A stretch of DNA of 64,000 nt from Lepidurus packardi (taxonomy: Eukaryota > Arthropoda > Branchiopoda > Notostraca > Triopsidae), in the NCBI GenBank assembly GCA_023053545.1, contig JAKZAN010000004.1, positions 10,540,001 to 10,604,000 of the forward strand, written 5' to 3'. Every line of letters starts with the position of its first letter. Within the stretch, counting starts at the first letter, position 1. The position numbers were made by a program, and so were the translations under genes. This document shows, piece by piece, positions 26,688-38,134 of this stretch. The notes under the pieces were generated by a model. It had not been told where the DNA came from. It did no database searches and saw only the letters and a program-made list of their open reading frames with translations.

Positions 26688-26993
26688 TCTTTTAAGGGAG
26701 CAATAGCATTTCAAATTCAAAAAGAATCTGCTCATTGGTTAAGCTCCAACACGACTAAAAGTTGCTTAAACCGTATTAAAAGCTATGTTTCCCGTCCATT
26801 TCTCACTTGACCGCTTTAGACTTTAGTAGATGCAAGTATGTAGGTTAGCCCGGTTCGCATTTTAGAGCTTCGCCTTTCGTTGTTTACTCACGTCAATTTC
26901 AGTGTTGTCCTGGTGCGTGTGCTTTTCCTTGGGACCGCATGCTTTCCACTGTGGCGGACAAACAGCACAGTTTATTGTATTAATTGTGCAACA

Positions 26994-27984
26994 ATGGGGA
27001 ACAAAAGGAAATTAGAAGAAAAAGACAGTGATGAATACGATGTGAAGCCTAAGCATTTGGGCAATGTTCATTTAAGAAACCAAGAAAAGCGCCTGATTAT
27101 CGTCTTGGAAAGAGCTCAGCTCGAGTCTGTCAAGGTATAGTGCCGTTTCAATGCTCCCCCTCATCTGCCTATTCGATTTATACATTTAATTTATCCTTGG
27201 TTTTTCTCATTGCATATGTATTTGTCTAAAAAAAGGTTGGTCGAGAGTTCGAACTTTTAAACTGCGATGATCATGCGGGCATCCTGAAGAAGAATAACCG
27301 CGAGCCTGCCTCTTGTAGACCTGACATCACCCATCAATGTTTATTGATGTTACTCGATTCCCCCTTAAACCGTGCTGGTTTACTCCAGGTTTCTTTTCTC
27401 CGTTTTTACTTTATTATCAAAACTTATACATTTCCCATTATACTCTACATTCTGTCAGGTTTACATCCACACAGACAAAAACGTTCTCATTGAAGTCAAT
27501 CCCCAAACTAGAATCCCACGTACATTCAAAAGATTTGCAGGACTTATGGGTACGTTCTTATAACATACCAATAACTATCATAGCTTAAAAAGCTCCATAA
27601 TCTTTAGTCCAACTCCTGCATAAGATGTCGATCAAAGCAGCTGACAGCAATATGAAGCTGCTTAAAGTGATCAAAAACCCAATCCAAGACCATTTGCCAG
27701 TGGGCTGCAGAAAGATTGGCACATCCTTTAGTGCCACCAAAATCATAAAACCGAGCGAATTAGTAACTACTAATGAACCCATTGCGATAGTGATTGGAGC
27801 TATGGCTCACGGCAAAGTAATATTCTTACCCCTTTGAATTCCTGTAACTTAATACCCTATTCACGAAAAGGTGGATACTGATTATACGGAAGATGAAGTG
27901 AGCATTTCGAGTTACCCCTTATCAGCTGCTTTGGCTTGTACCAAATTTTGCTCAGCCTTCGAAGAAGCGTGGGAAATTCAATAA
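26994..27984 (+). CDS. EMG1: EMG1/NEP1 18S rRNA pseudouridine N1-methyltransferase
   Basis: SPOUT-class nucleolar enzyme that methylates a pseudouridine in 18S rRNA and is needed for 40S assembly. Exons 26994-27134, 27236-27388, 27459-27549, 27608-27816, 27871-27984; 235 residues (usual ~240). Motifs: [96 protein letters not shown] and [21 protein letters not shown]. All are characteristic and complete. The stop codon is embedded in AATAAA (27980-27985), the likely polyadenylation signal. It converges on the MYND gene (487 nt). Confidence 0.95.
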
Positions 27985-28470
27985 ACTACTTTTCTGTTGA
28001 CCTAAAAACAATGACTGAAAGCGAAGGAAAGAGATGATCATGTATTTAAACAAAACCATGTATTGTTTTCGTACCAAAAGAATCAAACTAGAAACAAAAG
28101 GTTACTAGAATGAGTCAAATGGTATTGCAAAGACGTATCGTTTACCAAACAAGGCCATTGGTCCCCAACCTTCTAGCCGCGGCTTGTTGGAACAGGGACG
28201 AGGCAGGTGAGTAAGTGGACTATGCCTCATAGGGCACATACTGAACACCCCCAACCCAACCCCACCGGTCCACAGAAGAATTTTTCCTTCGAAACCGGTC
28301 CGCAGTTCCAAAAGGTAGGGGACCGCTGGACAAGGCATTACACAGCATATCACAGCAATCGTGCGTATAAGCTTTCGCAGCGGGTCCCAATTTTCTGATT
28401 TCCAGGCGAAAATAGAAGAACTGAGAAAACCCAGTTGGTTGAGCAAGGAATGTGAGCATTTTTCGACTAT

Positions 28471-31400
28471 TTATGATTTACAGTCTGAGCAGTGCACAGG
28501 CCAATGCGTAGCTTGGCATCTAACGCTGCAGTAAGCGAGTGAACGACATCCAGCACACAAAAACCCAGCTGCTTCCGGACAAATACTACAGCTAACTATT
28601 CCGTGTGGCAACGGTAGTTTCGGACTTGCGTTATTCGAGGTACTGGCTCCGTAATGGGCACTCGAGTTTGGCCTGGAATGAGCGCTAGGTTGCATTTGCA
28701 TGTACGCAGTAGGTTTTGCGTTGGGAGAAGTACTAGGTAAACCACCAAAATTCGCATATCCTGTAGGAAAATGGCTGTTTGAACCAGTAGCTGCATGGTT
28801 AGGAAAATTTTGCAAGTTATACTCTCTTGGCGGAAAAGAATCCGGTCTTGCTGTATGCTTGACTGTATTATGCTCTGTAAATGCTGACCAGGAACTTGAG
28901 TTAGGTTCACTTGCGCGAGATTCGCAATGGGGTGCAGTATTGGTGTAGCTCAAATCGCAGGGTTTATCACTTCGTTGAGGCGGGGTAGGCATAGTAGTAC
29001 TGTTAGTACTCCGCGTAGACTCGAATCCGTGGTACAAAGGTGGGAATGGCTGTCGGCAAAAAGCGTGGGATCGCTTACGTACGGTATTATGAGGGTAAGA
29101 TGGACGCTGGTTAGGTATATGACGTAAAAGAGCGGGTTCTTGAAGCGGCATAGGTTGGTGCTGCTTAGGGTATACCTTCATGAACGCATTCCACATTCCG
29201 GGGTTTGAAGTAAATCCGGCTTCTGCTGGGATACATCGTTTGCCGGGTTCGTTTCGGTACTCGGGAATGGGTTTTCCCAGCTGTTCGTTGGGTGCACCCG
29301 AGCGGACGAAGTTAGATATTACCTTAGTATTGCTACAGAGGTTGGGGTCATTAGGTGCGCTGTAATGCGATCCGTACGCATTGGCGCTGTAGTTTGCCTT
29401 CCACGGGTACTTGCTGGGATAGACAGCTGGCTGGCTGGTCATATTCGGCGGCAGTTTTGCCGAAACCGCGTTAGAGGCGTGGCTAGAAACTGGAGGTTGT
29501 GGGTGCGGATCAGTCGGCGAAGTGTTGACTTGATTTGCTTTGTTAATGATAACGCTAGGGCGGTTTATACTAGTCGAAGAAGAGACTTGCGGCATGAGCA
29601 CCGGGTTGTTGCTGTTAAAGTTGAAGTTTGGAGCGGAGTTAATTGTATTTGGCAAACCGAGGGCGTCGGAATTGCCCCAGACTAGTTTGGTATAATGTGC
29701 TAGTAGCTGATGGTGTTTCTGAGACCAAAGTTCCAACAAAGTAGGGTTGACCATTGAAGTTGAACTTGAAGTTGAAGGGTGATTACTAGCAGGGGCCATA
29801 GGGAGCAATTTACGAGGAGCAGCCCGTTCTTGGAATGCGGGATAGCAAATAGGCGGAAAAAAAGGTTTAGGAGCAAGGGTGTACGTAGGAGTAGGATTAG
29901 GGTGCGTTTGAGAAGAGTAACTAGCTTTTGAGATCTGTGGTATCAGATTGTCGGTACCCTTTTGGGCCGGTTCGGGACAATGGTGCAACAGTTCAGCGGA
30001 TTTCACGCGGATCTTGCTAGCGGGTTGGGGCGAGGGAATGGACCTAACTTGAACTCCAGGCTGAGAAACGACTGTATTGGTGAATTGACTTGACATCATT
30101 TGAAGTTCTGGAGTACTTCTCGTTACTGTCGAGTTAACAGAGACGGTGGGACAAGGAATGGAATTTAAAAAAAGAGAAGATAGAGGAGCTAAAGATTCAT
30201 TGTTGATGGCAGAAGCTGTCAGAAGCTTCAGCTTGGCGAGATCTGTGGGTTCAAGGGCCAAGTTGGGAACCTTTTCGATCTGACATTCGTTTTCCTCCAT
30301 GCACGTCATTTTCGAACGTTTCTTAGGGTGAATTATGGGCGGTGATAGAGCTATTGGAGGAGTTATGGCTGGCTCCAGACGAGGGGGCGATGGATCATAG
30401 CGTCTTTTTTTGGGTAGTAAAGCAACGCTTGGTTTTACGTCCGTGGCGCTGACGGGCGAAGTGGGTGGTTTGTTTTGAATGATGTCGACGTGCTTATCTT
30501 TGGACTCAGACTCAATGTCGATCTCCAAATCGGAGGATGTTGGCGAGGTCAGGTCTTCGCTGGGAACTCGGAAAAGTAAGGCATCAATAGGCTTTAATTG
30601 GGGGATGGGCCTCAGTGTTTCAACCACCGGAACAGGGACTGCTTCCAGTTTGGGCGGTTGTGGAGATAACATCCCAATCTCGGGCATATGTCCTGTTGAT
30701 TCGGATGCAGCTATGGTTTCTGATTCTGGTTGTGGTGAAGGCTTCGGTTTGGTGACATTGCTGAAGGATGCTTCAGGATACTGCATAGGAATGTTACTGC
30801 TGTATGCTTGGGTATGTTGCTTGGGGGTGGGAATCTTGGATATTACTGTCTTAGGCTTAGTTGTGGAACTTGAAGAGCTATGGGTGGATTGCTTATGGAA
30901 ACATTTCTGCATATCGCACAGCTCGACGTAGCAATCCAGTAAGGAACCAGAGCAGACGATTTTGGGTAAACTCGCGTCTACCTCGGAATCTCTGAGATCT
31001 TCGTTTTCCCTTACTGTTGTTGAAGGCGGTGAAGCGGTGGGTGACCTGGGAGTCGCCTCGTTCGTATTTTTACTGTGGTTAGGTAAAAACGTGGGCAGAT
31101 CACCACTTATTATCTTGGCTTCCAACCAGTTGAATCTGGGTAAATCAGTAGCGAGGCGTAGCGCGCTGAGTTGGTCGTCGTTGCTATCACCAGACGATTT
31201 CCTTTCTGCAATCGGAAGAGATCAAAACAAGATGTGAGTCCCCAAACGGCTTAAAAGTTTATTTTTTTTATATTTTCCTCTTTTAGACCCTTTGCATAAC
31301 CCATTTAGAACCATAACCCATTGAAACCAGGTGCTTTCTTGGCTAATGTTTTCTTTATGTGTGTCACGGGAGAACAAAAGGGCAATGACGTGTCGCAACT

Positions 31401-32104
31401 GCACAGGAAACAGCTTAGAGTACATGTTTAATAACTCCGGTTTAGGTCGGGATATCGACTATTATATGCGAATGCCACCAAAGAGTTTCTAATGGTTAGT
31501 GCATATTTGATCCATTTCGGTTGGAATGTATAAAAAAGTCATTATGGTGTGCTATATAGAAATCAATAGGTGAAGCCGCCCCCCATTGTAATAAGAATAG
31601 GACAAAAGGGGTTATAAGGCAAGAGTCACGTGAGGGTATTGTGACAGGATTAAATGCACCAATCCTAGGTAGACGAATTGTTACCCACGAGCTCCAATTC
31701 TATTCGTCCGGATTCTCAGATGACGCATAAACAGAGCACCTCAGCGCGAGGGTTGAAAACCCTCCAACGTTCCGGCTCCGGGATAAGGTGTAAAAGGTGG
31801 GGGGACAGTTAAAGGTTTTTCTCTATTTTCTGTATTTATGGTCAATACCTTTTTGGATTTGCGAATTCTTAGGACGACCAGGTCTCTTGGACCTTTCGCC
31901 CCATAATCCTTCGCTAATACTTGGTCGTTTCGCGGGCAAAACATTCGGTTTCCAGCGTTGGGGCACTGCAGTATCCATGAGCATCTGCCTACTTCGAATA
32001 AAGCGGGCACGAAGCGCGCGAGATTCACTCGACGATGGCTCGCCATTGTTTACGTTAGGCGGAATCATAGTCCAGGATGTCGATTCAGCACTTTTCTGAG
32101 TCAT
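28471..32104 (-). CDS. Large Pro/Ser-rich nuclear-type protein with C-terminal MYND finger
   Basis: Two minus-strand exons: 32104-31849 and 31205-28471 (996 residues). The donor at 31849 leaves one base and the acceptor at 31205 supplies two, so frame is kept through KNSQIQKERKSSGDSND. The first exon carries SKRPGRPK, an AT-hook-like motif. The middle ~850 residues are low-complexity Pro/Ser/Asn/Gln-rich. The last ~40 residues form a MYND finger: CSICPEAAGFLCAGC, YCSVRCQATHWPVHC. MYND fingers bind proline-rich peptides and recruit corepressors, so a chromatin or transcription role is likely, but I do not recognise an ortholog. Start at ATG 32104 (AAAATGA); upstream sequence stays open for ~30 codons and could hold another exon junction. 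The finger resembles that of the next gene to the right. Confidence 0.72.
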
Positions 32105-33628
32105 TTTCAAAGAAAATGGTGATGATTGAGCACTCTGACTGTTTGGTTGTTGCCAAGATAGTGAACCGCAGTAGATTCGTGAAAGGATGTCACTCACCAC
32201 ATATGCTTTTGAATAAGTTTATTAAAAGATGGCTCACTATCGCGTGAATTTCTCGGCAATTGAGGAGTTGTAGCCTTGTGCCAGAATCCCATTCCGTTTT
32301 AATTCCCTGGAGCGACAATGACACAGTATATAGGCGTAAATCTATAGACTGTGGACATTGACCGCACTTTTATAACAAGCTTGCACTAGCAGTATTTGTG
32401 CTTCATAAACGTCGGGTCGCTTACGGTCGACACTTGTATAAATAGACAAGGATGTTCCCGAAACGAAAAAACAGCACTAATTCTTCTTGCCAGACCTAAC
32501 GTAGAACCTACACTGGATCGCCTTTCCTCTAAGGTGCATGGAACGCACGCGGTAGCCCTTCATATCCTCATGGAAGACTATGTGCTGGGCTCTTATTGGC
32601 TGTTTCCGCGCGAGGCTAATGTTTTTTGATAACGTGTGCGGTACTGAGCACACTATATGCCCCGTTCTGGGCGTCCTTTTATGTCCTGCGTGTGATCTAA
32701 GACGGACAGTGCCGACTGATGACGTTCGCTTTTTGTTCCTATAATGTCACAGCACCAACTAAACAGCTATTAGCTCTCTTAACTCCCCACCAGAATCCTT
32801 TAAGCAATTTGGCTGCAATTTTCCCTCACTCTAATGGCTTCACCGAAGCTGATTTATATGCACTGGGCACGAGCGCTCCTAATAATTTAGTTTTAGTAAG
32901 TGGAGGTTTTTTATACACACGGTTTTAGATCGCTATGAAGTTCACCCACTACGGTTGAATCCAATCCCAAATTGGTAATTTGGAAGGCGGAAATCTCCCC
33001 TGCATTAATTTTTTTTTCAAAAATAGGGCAAGCTGAACGGTGGGTGGAAGGAAATTACGCGTTTAATTGCCAGCACACCTGTTTACGACTACTTTGCATA
33101 GCCTAAACCACACGCGGGTCACATCTGTTACAGTTGCAGGTGTATAGTGTGTCCTAACTTTGCTGGTGAATTGTCATGTATTATACAATAGCATTTTGCA
33201 GGCAAATTTCCACAAATGGGCTAGCCTATAACACGCTCATTCTCCGAAAAATATACATTTCTAAACTGCTGAGACGCCCGAGCTGGAATTTCACTCTTAA
33301 GATAAACAACGTTGATGAAACCGAGGTTGTAATTATTTCATTGTTGGCATAACCCTTAGAGAACATAACGTTTATAGAAACAGACATTGTTAAATTTAAT
33401 TGTTGTATTTAATTGTCCTCCTTAATGGAACGCTTGGCGTAGGATGGGGAATTTTCGTTTACATTTTATTCTGTTTTTCAAGAGGATAAAAAACAAATGA
33501 AAAACATAGTCCAGGTGCTCAAAGTTTGCCCATATTCCACGGGTTTGTCGTACCGAAATTCTATGACTAGGGCTGCTCTGGTTGTGACGTTTTGTTATGT
33601 TAAAATCGAGCCAAAGAAGTTTGCTCTT
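32105..33628. other. Spacer between the two MYND genes
   Basis: Contains the presumed promoter of the left MYND gene and the 3' UTR of the right one. No convincing exon. Frames at 32396-32629 and 32719-32928 (+) are isolated and lack motifs. Confidence 0.4.
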
Positions 33629-36477
33629 TCAACCTAGACAGTGTTCCGAGTGCTCTTCCCAAGCAGCCACCTTTAGAACAATGTTTTTTTTAATACATAA
33701 GGACGTTTTAAGTTTTAGAGTTTAATTTAAGAAAATTTGAAAGGCTTTACTTGACATTCTCGGCTGCAATACCATTGACTGCCACAGCCGGCGCAGACAA
33801 ATTGGGCTGTTTTAGACTGGCAGCCTTGGCACTGTGGGATATCCGTAGCAGAAGGCGAAACCGTCGCAGCGGTCGAACTCGGGTTCGATCCAGGCGTCGT
33901 ACTGCTCGTGGCGTTACGACTAGTGCTTCTCGTTGGACGTTGCGCATCCTTAAGTACAGAAAAAAATACCAAATATTATGTTTATCATTCCAAACTGGTC
34001 CTGGCTCCCATAGTAAGCTCCTTCTGCGACCACTTTTTTAAGCGCATTATAAACATAGAACAAGACACGAACTGAACCCAAGCGAAAATTGACCTGGACA
34101 GTAAGAAAACCCCACCCAAGCATGATCAACCATGAAAATATGCTTGTAAGATGAAGGGGATCGAATTCTTTTTACCACGAAGATGATGTCATCATGTTCG
34201 CTGTTTCGCCTGTCGTTGGAGATAATCACATGGCCCTGATTGACCAATGAAGGAGTCAATTAAACAAAATCAAACCATTTTGTAGTAATTTCTCTGTTAC
34301 TGCGTAATTTCGAGGGATAATAGAACAAGCTGAAAGCCTCACAATCTGGATCAGCCAAAACGTGACAAGAGACCAGTAAACTTACTTTGGATGTCGCCAG
34401 CAAGTTGGACAAAGTTAGTTCGGCCGGGGTTTGAGCCGTAGCGGCGGTGGTCGTGCAAGTCGTAGCCGAGTGCTCTGAAGTGGACGTCAGAAGCTGCGCT
34501 AAAGTAGGCGCGTAGTTAGCTGTCTTTGTTGAAGAAGGTGGCCCACTACCGTGCTCTTTCTGACTGAAGGAGCCTGACAAGGCTGATTGTAAGATTGAAG
34601 CTCCTGATCCACTCGTTCCCCCTCCTGCTTTAGCGGCGGCAACAGCAACAGCGGTGGCAGAACTTGGCAAAGCCGAGCCGTTGTGGGCTCCATCACGTGA
34701 CAATTTGGCAAATTGGAGTAGAACATCTTTAAAACTTACATTCATACCCGGGTCGGGTTTTACAGGCGCTGAATGAGCCCCCATACTCAAGTTCATGGGA
34801 AGCCTGGGAGTGGGCTCGGTTGAGGCTGGGCGGGATAAATTCGAATTCAAATTTGGCGCCGTACTCAACGGTCGTGGCGGTTGTTGTTGCTGATGCAGGC
34901 GCCTGCCACGCGGAGGGATTTCTTCAGGATGTTTGGCTTTATAATCAGCTATAAGTGATTTGACAGAGACAAACTGCTTGTTAATTCGGTCATTCGAGTT
35001 ATCGTCATGGTTTCCTAGTGATTGGTTTTGGTTAGCAGCAGCGGCCATGGCAGCAAACGGGTAAGAACTTAACGCTTGGGCCAAGTGAGCCGTGGCTGTA
35101 TTCTGTGGCTTCGGCAGAATGGGTCGTTGTTTAATGCTGCTGCTGCCACTCATGGAACTGCTAATACTCGCGCTGGAAGTGGAGGGCGCTGGGCGGAGGA
35201 TTGAATTTGTGCTTTGAGTTCTGGTGTTTGCCTGCGACACGTACTTGGCGAGAATGTCCTGGACAAAAGGGATGACCTGATTGGTGGGAATTTTACTAGA
35301 ATAGGGAGGCGGGGGCTCTGCATAAGGCGGTGGGTGGGCAAGGGCCATGGTTTTCACTCGTAATTCTTGACTGGTTTGCTGCTTGATCATGAGCACTTCG
35401 CGGTTCCGTTTTAAGCGAACAAGCATCTCTTCCTTCATCTTCTGCAGCCGGATCAGATAATTCCATTCCTTTTCCTTCTGGTGGGCCAGGAAACTCAGCG
35501 TACGAATGTCTTTCTGGAGCTTTTGCATCGACTCGTCCATTTCTTTCACGTTCATGTCCGGCTTGGGTTTCTTGGCCGGAGGTTCGCGCTCAGTTTCCGA
35601 AGAAGCCAAAGGTTGGCCTTCTTTGTCCACGGGGAAACTAATTTCGATTCCACGTTTTAACTTGAGCGTGGCACGGCGCGGTTCGCCTGAAGAGTCTTTC
35701 GCCATCTCATCGCTGTGCTGCGAAAGACTCATGACATTGGCTATCATGGGTAGACTATTGTTGGAAGTTTCTTCCATCATGTCCTCGTGATTCTTGGCCG
35801 GCGATGACTCCTCATCGTCGTCCAGCTGGATTTGCAAACCCGGGGAAGACGACACGGAAATAGCTCCTGAAAAAATGGGAACGTGGATGAGTCATGTTTT
35901 TTGCTTTAAACGTGTTGGCAGGCTGTTAATTACCGTCATCTTGGTAAGGGTTTGGATCTTTGGATCCAAAAACGGGCTCAGGAATCGTAGGCGACAGTTC
36001 ACCCTCCTTCTCCTTTGCAGTTTTGGCTGGCGACGCCAAGAGAATTTCCTGCTTGACAGGCGAAATGATTCGCTCGGGCTCAACCAAGATTTCTAATTCG
36101 GGCAAGATCTCTGCATTGGATAAATCACTCGTGTTCAACTTAAGTTGGGTCTCTTTTTCTGCATTGTCACTAGTTGTGTTTGTTTGCGCTTCGATTCGTC
36201 CGTTTGGCACGTTTTCTTCGCTTTTTGAGTCACCGATTTCGGGCACCGATTTGTCCACTTTTTCCTCGATGAGATGCAGTACTTTAACTTCGTCCTCGTC
36301 TTTCACCACATCGGGCTCAATAAAGACTGCTTCCGGCTCTACGACCGAGGAAGTCGTGTTGTCCCGCTCTTTAAGATTGTCGGATGTATCTTGTGTTTGT
36401 GTCGCCGGCGATCCGTTTCCACGTTGCTCAGTTGTTTTAGGATCCATGGCGAGTGGCACTGAATCACACGGGAGCAT
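33629..36477 (-). CDS. MYND-finger protein with acidic N-terminus and coiled coil
   Basis: Minus-strand exons 36477-35934, 35866-34386, 33948-33751, 33670-33629; 754 residues. Residues 1-180 are acidic and Thr/Ser-rich; ~292-350 form a Lys/Glu coiled coil (KEWNYLIRLQKMKEEMLVRL), followed by a proline motif (AHPPPYAEPPPPY), low-complexity Ser/Ala stretches and SLIADYKAKHPEEIPPRGRR. The C-terminal MYND finger is split by the last intron: CQGCQSKTAQFVCAGC, YCSRECQ, then AAWEEHSEHC in a 14-codon final exon, which completes the expected W-x-x-H-x-x-x-C half. No family is recognised by name; a nuclear adaptor or corepressor is inferred from the architecture. An alternative start at 36447 has a stronger context (CGCCATGG). 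Upstream CAG/GTGAGT suggests a non-coding first exon. Confidence 0.8.
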
Positions 36478-38134
36478 CCTATCCACTCACCTGCCAAAAA
36501 GAGAAAGATTAGAAAGTATAGTTGAACTCTACAACTGCATAACCAGCTGGAGGTAAGAGAAAAGTTAGGTAAAAGTAAGAGAAAATTTATACGGTGTAGC
36601 GAGCGTTTCCGGAGGGTTTCGTGACGTGTGAAAGTGCTGAAATAGTGGGTGCATTCTTTGATAAGATAGGGATGGCACTTGTTCAGTGCAGCTGCAGTTC
36701 ATCGATGTTTCAACAATAGTCCTTACAGGCCCCTTTTGAACCCTAGTGAACTTCCTTTCCTATCTACCTCAACTTCAACTAGTCGACTTGCTAGTTCACT
36801 AAAGCCAACTTTTTTAGTCGACTCCATAGTATGCAGCCATAGTAGCAAGTCAACTACAAAGTTGGCGAGCGCAGTACAGCTGAGCTCACGCTCGTTGCCA
36901 TAGCTACAAGAGCGAAAGGTTCCGCTTGTTATCATCATTATCTAGCATTGTAGTTCTTTCTATTTGCTTAGGTCCATCACCAACTAATTCAGTAAACGTG
37001 TCTCTGATTTTGGAATAATACATTGGGGCATTGTGTCATAATTCGGCGCTTTCTCTCCGAAGCGTCAATTTATCCTGAGTTAGCTGCAACCAGGCCAAGC
37101 TGACCTGTAAAAGCTGTGAGAACAGCATCATACTACGTCAATGTAGAGCTCTGAAAAAAATTACCTGACGAATTGACGTTGCAGGCTCCAATGTTGAAAG
37201 GAGTGTAACACGAAACTTGGGCGAGTAACTTATTGGCTCCTCCGTGTTTGCATAATTAATGAAGGTGAAACTGGAGCTATATTTTTAACCCGTTGTTACC
37301 TTGCGGAATCTATGTTCTACTCTACCGTAAGTCAGCTTTGGTCTACTAGACTTTATGCTAGTGGAGACGCCCATGGGGGCGAAAAGGTAGCGGTTATTCC
37401 AAGGTCGAATGGAACAGTTCACCAATAGGATTGGGAAGCCTACGTCACATGGCCACGGAGCCTTCCACCAATCCCGAGCGACTTCCTAAAAGTTTGGAGG
37501 TGACACGTAATGTTCCACGAAAGTTCGTTGCCCTGTGTACTTTGCATACTAGTTTTATTAGGTTCCTTGGCCCCGTGTTTCAGTCAATGGAACACTCAGT
37601 TCCGCGAATCGTCTTAGCCAAGGCTATACTTTAAAGGTCAACGAGAATTGGACGTATGAAGAAAGATTAAAAACATTACAAAAATCCCCGTAATACATGC
37701 CCTGAAACTGGAACTGGTCCGCATATTTTTTCTTTTATTTGTTCCCTTGTTTCTGGATCGAACATTTTACCTTTACATTATTGACTCGCACGAGATTCGA
37801 AAGGAAGCCTAGGCGCGAAATAAAAGGAAAAGGAAAACAACCTTCAGACAGTTGCAGGCTATCTTATTTCCCTCGAGTATTGATTTAGAAGTTCAAAGCA
37901 TCGAAGGTCGAGGTCATAGGTCAATGGTTAGGCATGTGCACACCTTAAGTTCATCTCGCTGTTCCTAGTTTAGTGCAATAAAAAGAAGTTGCTCGTTCCT
38001 CGTAAAGTTGTTTTAACCTTTATTGCGTTACATGTACTGTGCTTTTTTATTATAATTTGTTCAAGTCTCGAAGCTTAAGTTGTGCTATATATGACAACGC
38101 TGGATTCCAATGACGTTAGAAACGTGCTAAGAAT
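36478..38134. other. Divergent intergenic region
   Basis: Lies between the start of the right MYND gene and TBL2, so should hold both promoters. No supported coding. Sequence around 36723-36900 has repeated AACTTC/AGTCGACT/CTAGT blocks resembling the large neurabin intron near 22730-23130, possibly an old dispersed repeat. Confidence 0.4.
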
